Part shown: positions 14,520 through 25,278 of the stretch, piece after piece | How the letters are laid out: each line of letters opens with the position of its first letter | Position numbering within the stretch: position 1 is the first letter of the stretch | Source of the DNA: Acanthochromis polyacanthus | Lineage: Eukaryota; Chordata; Actinopteri; Pomacentridae | Direction: 5' to 3' | Length of the DNA stretch: 64,000 nt | Assembly: GCF_021347895.1 (NCBI RefSeq) | Contig: NC_067121.1 | Location: forward strand, 34,397,974-34,461,973 | Program-made: the position numbers and the translations under genes | The notes under the pieces: generated by a model | Databases searched by the model: none | Told to the model about the DNA's origin: nothing | What the model saw: only the letters and a program-made list of their open reading frames with translations

Positions 14520-15120
14520 TCCCTGGAGGTTGACCCTTGATACATTTTGATGACCCTGTGACCTTTCATCTCATAACATTATCATTCCAAAATCTCTCTT
14601 TGCCCAATGCTCCTTCACAAGTATCTCAAAAACTAGCAGTTTTTCCACCCTTGCGGTGCCTTTCATGGTCCTCAGAGGGTAAGCTTCTCTCTGAGGTTTC
14701 TTCTAGCTCCACCATCAGATCATAATTTCTTCTTGTACACAAAACAATCTCAATCTAAGGGGTGATTTCCTACATGAATATGCTAAACATATTCATACCT
14801 CCCAAAGGACAGAAACCTTCCTGTTTTAAAAACTCCACCAGGCATTTTTGGCCTGGAGGTATTGATAGGAAACCAATACCTTCAGGCAAACAATGTACCC
14901 CCCTTAGAGAAGTTAAAATACTCATGTAACATAACTGATAAAATAATATTATCATGAAAGTTTCCATGCTGAGGAATAAATCATTCTCTTTTACTAACCT
15001 CATGGCTGGCCCTCTTGCACCACCTCCAAGCTCATTTTATGCCTGTTTTTTTCATTTCATGCTCCACAGAGGGTAAATGCATTCTTCTATAAGCATAGTA
15101 ATACTTCCAAAGGTCTAAAG
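14520..15120. repeat. Possible old interspersed repeat (unclassified)
   Basis: The phrases CTCAGAGGGTAAGCTTCTCTC and CTTCTAGCTCCACCATCAG, and a second CCACAGAGGGTAAATGC, resemble decayed copies of a dispersed fish repeat that also seems to occur at 61185-61395. No ends can be defined. Confidence 0.3.
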
Positions 15121-16611
15121 TGCTTTTTTGTGCATTACAGGGTCCAAAAATAGCAAGTATTCAAGTCTTAAGTGGTTTCCAGCACAATGGCATTGGAGCA
15201 TACAATAGATATTTCGGCCTGCAGTCTTTTAGACCCACATTTGCTCTTTTTTTTTTTCCCTCTTTATCTTCTGAGTTTACAGGTTTGGCTTTAAGCTAAT
15301 GTCATGTACATTTGAGGACGCTGACATGAACTGTGTGATTTGGCAAACATCCATTCACACTTATTATTAATTACCACACCACCTTGTCTAATTATGACTA
15401 GAATTAATCAGGGATTAGTTACATGCACACACACCAAATAACACATACGGATGCACACTCATATACAATACAGCAAGAATTAATTACTTTATTTTTATAT
15501 TTTCATATTAGCTCCAAGGATGCAGCTCATTATCCTGCGTCACCTCTTGAAACTCTTTTTTTGGAAAAATGCTGTAAGAAGGTGCCGAAAATAATACCAC
15601 TCGAGGAGGTAAGTCCTTGAGAAAGGTAGTGCTTGAGTAACTCTGTAAAAAAAAAAAAAAGGTTATTGAAAATGGAGATTGATTCTTGTCATTGCAAAGA
15701 CACATCAATGAAACATTTTTCTTCACTTCCCTTGTTCCCTTTCCACTCTTTCTAAAGTTAAAGACTTTAAATGAAAGGGAAAGGACATCTGTCATTTGTT
15801 CAAAGCCTAAGAGAACAATTCCTCCTCTGTTTGTTTTGTTGCTCGCTGGATATTGGAAAGTAATTTGACTCAGAGCCTGTGAATGAGTAGCGACTCCTTA
15901 GTGAACTCAAGCTTCTACTGCAAGAGATCAAAAGGTACCGATGTTCTGAAAAATGCTCTGATGCATTATGGGGGTGCCGTTCATTCTACAAATCCTGAAA
16001 CAGTGCTAATGTATCATCTACCAAGCGACCAATGCTTCCTTTAACATTTTTACTTTGATTCTGAGATGAGTGGCGAAGGCTGTGCTGAACATAAATCTTT
16101 ACCCTCAGAAACCATTAATCCTATATGAAGTCTGAAACACCCTTGGGAAATATGTTGATAAATCTCCACTTTGAGCTTGTTTCAAGATCCATTTTCAGCT
16201 TGAGTGAAGTCGGTTTGAAGAAGACGGATGCCTCTTAGGTTTAAGACTGTGTGGTGAACTGCTCACGCTGAACAGGCTGATGTTTGACTCTATCAGCAAT
16301 AAAATGATACAAAAATCTGAAGAGCAGGTGTACTTGAATGACAACACTGTTATATTCTCAGCCTCATGTTTCTTGATTTGTCTGACTGCACATCTTGAAG
16401 AAACCCACCATTTGCCCAGTTGTATGTCAGAATCAGACGAACTTTATATCCTTAGAAAGAAACAACACAATCTTTGTTCATTTTTGGTGCAGCAAAAACA
16501 CTGTCAGCCTTTATCTCAGCCTGGATATTTATGCCACCGATGTGAATGACATTGACCTTCTTGCCACAAAGCGATGTTCTGCTAGGAGTTGTTTAGTCAG
16601 TTTTACAATTT

Positions 16612-16712
16612 CATCGAGCAGATGCTTTTTTCCAAAGCGACGCACATCTGAGAGGACCTTGCCAAAGTGTCCTCACTGGACCAATGCACCCTGACTGGGA
16701 TTTGAACCACAA
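16612..16712. repeat. Possible SINE-type fragment
   Basis: GCAGATGCTTTTTTCCAAAG followed by GGGATTTGAACCACAAAATC resembles a common fish short repeat whose second phrase looks like an inverted tRNA box B (GGTTCAAATCC). Short and decayed. Confidence 0.4.
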
Positions 16713-16717
16713 AATCT

Positions 16718-16885
16718 CCTCAGGAATGTCTCAAGGAACACGACAAACAGTCCAGGATGTTGACCCAGCTTCCAGATTCAGCAGACGGAAATGTGACATC
16801 CAGAGGACACACCACAACCCACAAGACCCAAAGGATCCATTGCCAACACCTTCATGCCAGACATCACATGCTGCCAAGGCTGCCT
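16718..16885 (+). mobile_element. Fragment of the second Tc1-like family (3' transposase part)
   Basis: The stretch contains CTCAAGGAACACGACAAACA, AGGATGTTGACCCAGCTTCC and GACCCAAAGGATCCATTGCC in the order in which the family's 3' transposase region has corresponding blocks. It is heavily decayed and lacks ends. Orientation is the same as the copy at 23736-24866. Confidence 0.5.
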
Positions 16886-17582
16886 TATAAAAACACTGCA
16901 GAAGTCACATAATGTATAATAAGCTTTTTAATGTCGCCCTCATTAATTAAAAACCTAGAATGGTTGCTTAAGTTGTGCCTTTACAAAATTGACGATGACG
17001 GACATGAGGTAGTTGCAATTTAAACTCCATAAGAACAGTCCAGGTAATACACTTATTTTAAAAGTGTCCTTGTTCTGTTGAGGACATCCGCCTAACTGAG
17101 ACTTTACACTGTGTCTATCCAGCCTTTTAGCTCTGTAGGCTGCAGATTTACATTGTTTAGCAGTTTGCACTACTTCTGCACAAGAGTTTTAACTAAATCC
17201 ACAGCTAAACCCAAATCTAACATGTATAAACAGATTCTTATTCTTTTTACTTATTTACATATATGTAAGTTAAGTGGTGACATGTTATATTGTCTAATAT
17301 CTTCACTTTTCAAGAACAATAATAGAAGTTGTTGAATTGTTACAAAGTCAGTCTAAACTTTCTCTGTTTTGGTCAGAACTGCTTAGTTATATGGAGTTGA
17401 ATGAAGGGCAGTTGTGTTACTAACATGCACTTTAACAAGAAAAACAGCCACAGAGAAAAGGTTATGTCAGAAATATTCTCTAACAGGCTTCACTATTGGT
17501 TGTTTGTGGTTGCCATGACCACCCAGGAGGCCATCCTTGGCTCCACCCCTGCACTCCAAAATCGCTTGTTCATTCGTCAAAG

Positions 17583-17637
17583 ATTCAGAGATACTCACAC
17601 AATATTAGTCAGGTGGTTTTATTGTTGAGGCAGATCG
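17583..17637 (+). mobile_element. Right-end fragment of the second Tc1-like family
   Basis: CACACAATATTAGTCAGGTGG followed by TTTTATTGTTGAGGCAGATCGC matches the family's right terminus, the inverse of CGATCAGCCACAACATTAAAACCACCTG at 6151. It may be the displaced tail of the fragment at 16718-16885. Confidence 0.55.
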
Positions 17638-18782
17638 CTGTCTATGTTACCCACTGCAGCCCATTAGATCAAACTGTTCTGTGTGAATCAAATAAAGGTC
17701 ACGATGATTTTGGGTTTGCGCCCACTTCACCTTTACAGAGGCCCTGAAAAAAAGTAAAAACTCAATCTGAGTTTTTTTGTTGAGAAGCTTTGTGTTGCTT
17801 GTCTTTGTTCTACTGTGAGTTTTCTCAAAGAGGATGAAAAGCGCAAACCTTTCCCTGAGTTTTTTTTTTAATTAAAAAATGGAAAGCCTTGGTTTTGTTT
17901 GGTCCACAGCTCTCAGTTTGGCTCTCACAGCTGCCAATGAAATGGATTTATAGTTTGTCGTGTTTGAAGAAATCAACTATATGGATGTAAAGGGAAAAAG
18001 ATCGGGTTCATCATTTTTCATTACAAGCAAAACTTCCACCTTACAAAACCCCCTTTTGGGATATGGAAGCATCCCAGACTAGTGATAACTGTAAGACCAG
18101 GTACGTGTGAGTACTGCTTTTATAACCTTCAGCTTTGCTCTCACAGCTCTGTTATATTATAATATGTCTTTCTGTCCTGACTTTCCCAGTTACTGTTTAA
18201 GCAATCTGCTTATTATCTTTCATGATGGATGAGGAGTGAATAATTGATGGTCAGGTATCCTGCAAAATTTACAGACCTTTTCTCATAAAGTGGAGTCACA
18301 GCTGTGTCACAATGTAACCGGTTACCTGACAAGGCCTCAGCTGAACACGTCTGTCTCTGAAAAATTGAAAATGTGAAATAATAACATACACAGTAGTTAT
18401 CTGCAGCCTTTCTGCTGACTTTTGAGCACGTCTAATGCAAAACTCCCATGACAAAATCATTCCATCCACTGACTTTATGCATGTATAGGTTATTTAAATA
18501 AATATTCATTTGTAAAATACTATATAGATCTTTAGTATTGATAATAAAATTCATGTATTGCACAAGAAAAGGCATGCAGATACAAACCAAGTGAAAATTA
18601 GCAGCATTTTTTTTCTTTTTTTGTAGCTTTTCAAGGTTTTTTAACTATGTTTGCTATGCTTTTTGGGTTTGTGGCGCACTGATATTTTGTTGTTTCACTT
18701 TTCTCAGAGTTGGGGGACACTATGCTGTTGTATGTTTACTGGATGTTTACTTTTTAAAAAACATGGTACCAGAGGTAGGTGT
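17638..18782. other. Intergenic DNA, nothing recognised
   Basis: AT-rich sequence without a supported exon or repeat. Confidence 0.5.
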
Positions 18783-18789
18783 ATCATCT

Positions 18790-19338
18790 CAGCCCGATCT
18801 CACGGGGATTCGTGAAACTGTCACGTAAGTTTTAGTTTCGGTTTCGTGCGCACCAACACGATTTCGTCATGTTTTTCGTGCCGCTCACCACGAAATGCGC
18901 ACCAATGTATTTTAAACGGCGAACTTTTCGTGCCACTCAGAACGTATTTCAAAAGAATGTGTATATTATATTTTTAATGTAAAACCGTGGCGAATCCAAC
19001 GCTATATTTTGCATGACATCGTCCCTAAACATAACCCTAACCATAACCCTAACCATAACCTAACCATAAGCCGGTGGTACACTTACCAATTTGCATAGGA
19101 ATTTCAAGAATGTCCGGCGGCCAGCGGCCGCAAACGCGATCACACAAGCAGTATACGCCGATGGACAGCTTAGATCGTCATGAATCCGCCGGTATAAACC
19201 ACTTTCAGATGTGATTACCACAGCGAAAAACATTTCGTGGTGAGCGGCACGAAAAACATGACGAAATCGTGTTGGTGCGCACGAAACCGAAACTAAAACT
19301 TACGTGACAGTTTCACGAATCCCCGTGAGACCGGGTTG
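18790..19338. mobile_element. 549-bp non-autonomous element with 108-bp terminal inverted repeats
   Basis: The arms 18790-18897 and 19231-19338 are inverted copies that match almost perfectly; by eye, differences occur only in the outermost ten or so bases. The element is flanked on both sides by ATCATCT (18783-18789 and 19339-19345), a 7-bp direct repeat that looks like a target duplication. The ends read CAGCCCGATCTCACG on the left and, reversed, CAACCCGGTCTCACG on the right. The interior has no coding capacity and includes a telomere-like run (about 19028-19069). I do not recognise the superfamily with confidence; a 7-8 bp duplication would fit hAT, P or Merlin types. Confidence 0.85.
19028..19069. 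repeat. Telomere-like CATAACCCTAAC repeat inside the 549-bp element
   Basis: Three to four tandem units of a TAACCC/TAACCA type, similar to the vertebrate telomere repeat but interrupted by CAT. It lies within the mobile element, so it was probably brought in with it and does not mark a telomere fusion. Confidence 0.8.
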
Positions 19339-19345
19339 ATCATCT

Positions 19346-22055
19346 TGATATCTTGATTTGAAGAAGTTTTGTCACCAAGTGGTGTAAAAAAATAAATAAA
19401 TAAAGATGAGCTCTTACTGGCGCTCTGATGATCAATAAAGTCCTCCCAAGTAATGGATTAAACCACTAAAATTCATCTCTGTGTGTTAGAGTTACATGTT
19501 TAGAAGTTTTTTTTTTCCAAAGAAAATGATCCTTCCTTGCCTTAAGGTTTCTTAGATATAATCATTCCTCTATCTTTACCCACTACTCTGCTATTTGCTG
19601 CAGCTCAAGCACACCAGCTCTCCTATGAATCTGCTCAAACACTGTAAAACTACTCTACACTAGTCACTGTCAAGTTGCAATACTGGAGTATGTCAACACT
19701 TTTAAACTGGAAATCTATTCTGAAAAAGAACAACCATATAGTTCTGTTACAGCCACAGGTAACTGTGGTCCGTCTTGTTCTTGGGATGGATTCCTTCTGG
19801 GCCTGTGTATTGGGAGATAGCATGTGTGAGCCCAGCTGTGGCTGATTTGGGAGCCTCTCTGGAACTCCAGCTGCCTCTCATCTCAACTGATGAGTCTGGG
19901 TAGAAGACCTGCACTCCAGCCCTTTAGCTCCCTGCCTCCCAACACATCGGATTGGTCCACCACCACGGCTCCTCTTCCCAGAAGACCCCAGCAATCACCA
20001 CACACGAGTATAAAACTGCAACCAAAACGCTCAGTTGTGGCAGCTGGTATTTGTGACCAGTTCGCCCTGGTGCCTCTGTGTAAGTTGAGTATTGTTTGTA
20101 TTCCTGTGTGGGCTGTTGGTTTTGTAGTCACTGAGGGTTTCTGTTGGCAGCTGCTGAGTTGGTGTGGAGCCTCAAATCTTAGTGGAGACTGTGGCTCCAG
20201 TTAACAGTCTGCCAACTTTGAGAAGAAGCCACTTGGCAATTTGAGTCTTTGTGTACTATATGTTAAATGCCTGTGTTTAGAGGCACCAGTTTTGTTTCGT
20301 TAGCTCTGTGCACTGTTTGTATTAGTTTCTGTTACTAGTGGTAGGTGTCGCTAACTTGTTTTGGTTTTGACTAGGGAGCTACTGAGCAATTAATACCTTT
20401 ACCAGAGCCATTAACATGGTATTTTTCTTATATCCCGCTGACCATAGAGGTTGGGTTGTAGCACGCTCTATCCTGCAAGCTGACAGTATTGGTTGTTTGT
20501 TACTTATAAAACTCCAGAAGTCTGAATCTGTGATTTGAGACACTACAGCTTCAATGTGGAAATGCTCAGTCCTGGTGTTGACTGTTTATGACTCTTGATG
20601 TGTCTTTCTGCATATAACAAACCGATACACCATATGGACATGTTAACAATTTTTTAAAAAGCAACAACAACTTTATTTTTAGAGGAAGGAGCAATTTGTT
20701 GCATACAGGCACTGACTGTACACCATTGTAATGAAGGCAGGATATAATGTACATTATGTGTGACGCTGACATCAAAGCAAAGGAGTTAACGCAGTAATTT
20801 CAAGAAGAATTAAGCAACATTTTAAGTATTTTCTTACTACTTATAATGGTATTTTTTCTGTTCATGTTAAGTCTTTCATTTGCCTTTAAAAGAAAGTATG
20901 ATGGCGGTGAATTCTTATGATACACATAACTGTATAGAACTGCACAGTTTTATAACTTCTGCTCATTTTAAATGTACATTTAATTAATCTCTTTAGCAAT
21001 TATGTGTGCATCCAGTTACAGTTGAGTAAATTGGCATCCATTCAGACCCTCAGACATTTTTAATGTGTAGATATGAATATATGTATATTCATGCATATTT
21101 GTCTGCATACATTCATTTAGAAACAGCTGGCTGGAAAGATTTAACACAATTAAGTGTATTTTCTCAAACACACCAACGCGTATAGCTATGGTCTACTTGT
21201 ACTTCATAACTGTATTTCCATTTTAAAGATCACACAATTCATAATACTGTAAACATCCTCACACTGTAAGTGAATAAGAGTTGCAAATGTGAGCGTTTCT
21301 GTGAGAGCTGCTGCTTAGATCTAAAGCCTCGTGGTGTCAGGAGACTCTCTGGAGCTGCTCTGTTTAGTGAAGTAGAGTAAATTGTTTTGTTTTGGCATTT
21401 ACACACCAAATTAAGTTTTCATCTCTGTGCTACTTAATTTTCAAACTCAGAACGCACATCCAGATCCGCAGAGAATCAAGCCGTATTCACTGTGCTTCAT
21501 ACAAGTTTAATGTTTTGACGCAATAAGGGCTGCGTTTGTTACCGCGCGTGAGTTCAAATGCACCGAATTACACTTATTTCCTTACAGATCATTTTCAAAC
21601 AAAACATGACTAATTTTCTCCAGTCATGCTTTTCCCCCTGGTGCATGCTGGGAGAGGCTCCAGCCGCCCTGCCCAAGAGAAGGAACAGATGGGCAAAGAA
21701 AATTAATGACTGGGAGAATAAGGATCTGCAGGTATGCTTGACTAGTCAGCTCACTGATCACAGATTCTTAAGAACATGGGGATTTCTTCAGGTGTGATTT
21801 GAAATGTGGCCTTTTATTTAAGAACTTGTACATTTTAATAACTGTTAGTTCTTGTCAAACTTGTACAGATTAAATAAAATTTTGGATGAGTAATCATAAT
21901 TTAGCTTGCATTAACTCATAAAATAATGCACCAAGAGCCACATTTTTCTCCATATTGTATTTATGATCTTTTGCCATTAGCCATAAGAAGACATTTAGTG
22001 CACAAAACCACAACATTTATTATTCACTGCATAGTTATTTCCTCTGAACATCATC

Positions 22056-22098
<43 letters not shown>

Positions 22099-23735
22099 GA
22101 TAGAAACCTGTTATTTTGCAGCCTGCCACCGTCCGTGTACACATAAGAGGAGCTGTTATCCCCCCCAGCACTGCAGGGGGACGAGGAGACTTTTTAATAC
22201 TGCGAAAGTTATAATAGCCCACTGTAAGGTGGAGACGGTAATCATTTTTATGAGCAGATGGCACTGTAACTGCCACAGATCACATGGCCATGAATATAAA
22301 AGCACAAACATTTGCCCACTCTTCCACTTCAGCTATTTCCAAACATGCAGTTGAATCAAATGCAGCATGCTTAACTACGTAACCCTTCAACTCTTGCCCT
22401 CAACTAATGCATGCATGCAAATGTTGGTGTCTCACCTCCCTTGCAAAAAGCTGACTCCTGAATACACCTGTTGACTTTTTAAACCATTATAACCACTCTA
22501 TCGCTGGCTTCAGTCACATTTTATCACATATTTCCCAAGGATAGTGTTATGATCCTGCCCCAGTTCCTGTCCTTTTTTCCTTCTTTTGTCCTTTTCCCTT
22601 TTTTCCTCCCTAGTGGTCTTGTTCCTTTGGCTCCCCCTGTCTGCTGCACCCTGTTGGCTGATTGCTGTCAGCTGCTGTAATCAGCGCAGCTCCATCCACC
22701 TGGTCCCCTCCTCTGCTACTTAAGCTCTGGCCTTTCCTTCGGTCTTTGCTGGATCATTGTTGGACACACATGTCATGTCAGACTCTGCCTGAAAAGCACC
22801 AGTTTTTGAATCCTGGAAACGGTGCTTAAGTGGTGGAAACACAAAGAATGGTGCTAAGTCAGGCACTGGCTCCAAACTAACTCTGGAACTAGCTTGGTTT
22901 AAAGGGACCTCTCACAGCTGCAGCGGTCATATTGACTGTCTGGTGCTGCATATTACTTGCATAAGGGTACACTGAATGTAGTGTGGCTCCAGGTGACAGT
23001 GTGAAGTAAAGATTAACAGATTTCCGAAACATGTTGATCACAGTGAACAACAATAAACACAAATGCACAGGAATGATTAAAAAAAACCTTCTTAGCAGTG
23101 TAAAATAGACACAAAGCAAAAGAAGAATTCCAGTTTCTATACTAAAGGCGCCAATGCACAAAAAGTCATTTGTTGCTGCTTCTTTCTATTAGTAATCTGT
23201 ATTTCACCTCAGATGACTTTGCAGACAAACATTGCGCCTGGTTAAACACTAAAATCATCCCTTCAATGATGACATTGGCTATAAAAGCAAGACTACGCGT
23301 CTGAACTTCTGCTGGACCGTGAATGCAGCTGTTTGGTGAGATCCACTGAATAGTTTATCAGCAGTTCTTCACTCATGCTGTGGATCCTCTGCAACAGTTT
23401 CAGTCTGCTGCTGTTTGGCCAAGTGAAGAAGACCGACACTCTGACTGAACGCAGCTGAGATACAGCGCGAGGACTGCAGATTTACTCGGCAAGGTTATTG
23501 ACTCTCTTCAAGGGAAAGCAGCTAATGTTTGGCCAAAAATCAATAGATTTGTCATTAGGGTGCTTTTTTTGATGTAAAGACTCAAAGGGGGCCTTAAAGG
23601 TTGCTGCATCTAGTGACACATTAGCTGTTTTGTAATGCTGGGGGAGTTGTAAGCGTGCTCTGCTGAGACGCCTGTTGCATGCAAGATGTGACTTTCAGTA
23701 CTGTTTATCAGCCAGCCTTTGAAAGGACTACACGC
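19346..23735. other. Intergenic DNA with AT microsatellite; no gene seen
   Basis: No exon is recognised. The stretch 22555-22790 (CCTCTGCTACTTAAGCTCTGG, then GCTGGATCATTGTTG) is reminiscent of 5' regions of fish retroelements, without proof. The segment 22110-22330 just after the AT run looks low in repeats and could be a conserved element. Confidence 0.45.
22059..22094. repeat. (AT)n microsatellite
   Basis: Perfect AT run of about 18 units. Confidence 0.96.
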
Positions 23736-24866
23736 TGATCAGCCACAGCATTAAATCCACTGACAGAAGAAGTGAATAACATCGATTGTATTGTTACAAT
23801 GGCACCTGTCAAAGTGGGAAATAGTAGACTGTAAGTGAACAGTCAGTTCTTGAAGTTTTTGTGTTGGAGGCAGGTAAAATGGGCAGTGTGAGCAATTTTG
23901 ACAATTGTGATGGTTCAGTGATTGGGTAGGAGTAGCTCCAAAACTCTTTCAAAAAGTCTTGTACCTCACAAATGTGATCCAAAATCACCTGGTATGAGTG
24001 GTCCGATCCCACAAAGGAACGACTGGAGCACAAAATCCTGAAAACCGTAATAGTGGCTATGACAGAAAGGTGTCTGAACACACCATGCTGACCCGCCGTC
24101 CACCACCAAAAGCACCATGCTGCAATGGAAAACTGATAAATTGTGTTTTTTTTTTTTTTTTAACATTATGTGGAAGGATGGGTTTGTTTACTTCTGGAAG
24201 AGATTGCAGCAGGATGCACTAGGGGAAGAAGGCAAGCCAGCAGAGGTAGTGAGATGCTCTGGGCGATGTTCTGATGTAGGAAGTCTTCGGTCTTGCATTC
24301 GCCAGAGCGTTGTTGCACAACATGAAACCATTCGTGGCAACAGTATTATCAGATGGCAGGAGCTTTTATCAGTGGAATAAAATAAAATAGAACTTTATTA
24401 AACCCAAAGAAAATCATAGTGCCAGATTTGGTTTAGAAAAAGAAGTCATGAGAATAAATGCAGTGTCTGATGGAAAAGCAGCAAGATATACTGTAAGTAA
24501 GACACATTTACTGAAATAGGGCTGGAGTAGATGAACACTGCCAATGATATTCAAGTGGCAAAGTAATATTCCACATAATGAAATAGGTGTGTGACTAATA
24601 AAGGGAATGATGCTTCCTGCCACAAGGTGTTGACTTGGATTCAAAATTCCCAGAACCCAAGCATCTTTGAGGTGTGTTGGGAAAACAAGTCTGATCTATT
24701 TTATAGAAACCCTTCCTCACAACTTCCACAAAGCAAGGATCTGCTGCTAACAGCTGGAGCCTGGTGCCACAGGACATCTTCAGAGGTCCTTTAAAGTCCA
24801 GGTCACAGCTGTTTTTTTTTTTTTTTTTGTAGCACAATGGAGGCCTACACAATATTAGGCCGTTTG
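23736..24866 (+). mobile_element. Decayed, near-full-length copy of the second Tc1-like family
   Basis: It starts CTGATCAGCCACAGCATTAAA, the same terminus as the copy at 6147 but in the other orientation. It runs through the transposase 5' region (CAATGGCACCTGTCAAAGTG; AGTGAACAGTCAGTTCTTGA), the middle (GGGGAAGAAGGCAAGCCAGC; TTCGTGGCAACAGTATTATC) and the 3' part (GCAAGGATCTGCTGCTAACA; CACAGGACATCTTCAGAGGTCC), up to GGCCTACACAATATTAGGC. The right terminus is lost. The reading frame is destroyed by many substitutions and indels, and an unrelated insert seems to occupy about 24380-24585. It is much older than the element at 8434. Confidence 0.75.
24380..24585 (-). repeat. Insert inside the Tc1 relic, possibly a LINE/SINE 3' end
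   Basis: It begins AATAAAATAAAATAGAACTTTATTAAACCC, which looks like the inverted 3' tail of a retroposon, and it has no match to the Tc1 family on either side. The borders are approximate. Confidence 0.35.
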
Positions 24867-24882
24867 ATGCATATATCTGAAT

Positions 24883-24970
24883 AAGGAGATTGTTTATTGT
24901 TTATTGTTTAATTAGGATCCCCATTAGCTGCCCTTTGAATGGCCGCTAGTCTTCCTGGGGTCCTTTAAAA
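24883..24970 (-). mobile_element. 3' end of a non-LTR retrotransposon
   Basis: On the minus strand it reads GACCCCAGGAAGACTAGCGG, then CAGCTAATGGGGATCC, then a short tandem tail of AATAAACA-like units (seen on the + strand as TTGTTTATTGTTTATTG). A 3' end with short tandem repeats instead of poly(A) is typical of several fish LINE clades. Only about 90 bases remain. Confidence 0.6.
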
Positions 24971-25187
24971 AAAGAAAAATACATAATTTACAATTTACAC
25001 AAAACATTTTACATGCACATTAGTATATACAGTGAAACATATTACATTTAAAACATGCCAAAGACTTAAGTTTTCACATTGTCATCTGCAGAAGTTCTTG
25101 TACTAATGCCTTCTTGAATTTATTTTTGTTTTAAATTTTTCGCAAAGAGGAATAAGGAGATGTGACCTTATTCATCTGTAAAGTAAC

Positions 25188-25278
25188 TTAACCCTTTGAT
25201 TTGCAGCATGGGTCAGGACATACCATTTTCCATTGGATTTGGGTCACTTTTGACCCATGTTATGCATCAAAGGGTTAA
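25188..25278. mobile_element. TTAA-flanked miniature element, copy 1 (83 bp)
   Basis: The element (25192-25274) is flanked by TTAA on both sides (25188-25191 and 25275-25278). Its ends are CCCTTTGAT.. and, inverted, ..ATCAAAGGG. The inner motif GGGTCACTTTTGACCC is itself palindromic. TTAA duplication with termini beginning CCC is the hallmark of piggyBac-type elements. Copies 2 and 3 are at 40888-40923 and 62708-62846. Confidence 0.75.

Larger units (their letters stand above)
10074..16611. other. Intergenic DNA, no gene seen
   Basis: No exon is recognised on either strand. Apart from the nested repeat at about 10135-10800 and possible old repeat remains at about 14520-15120, the sequence is AT-rich and apparently unique. 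The open frames at 13.0-14.0 and 15.4-15.9 kb show no domain or codon pattern that supports a gene. Confidence 0.55.

Noticed and set aside
19028..19069. Interstitial telomere from chromosome fusion
   Set aside because: The repeat is short, interrupted by CAT and enclosed in a mobile element with its own target duplication.
19890..20204. Possible protein-coding exon (104 codons)
   Set aside because: There are no recognisable domain, splice context or codon pattern, and the opposite strand is open at the same place, suggesting composition only.
21926..22354. 142-codon open frame across the AT microsatellite
   Set aside because: It depends on the AT run (Tyr-Ile repeats) and shows no domain.
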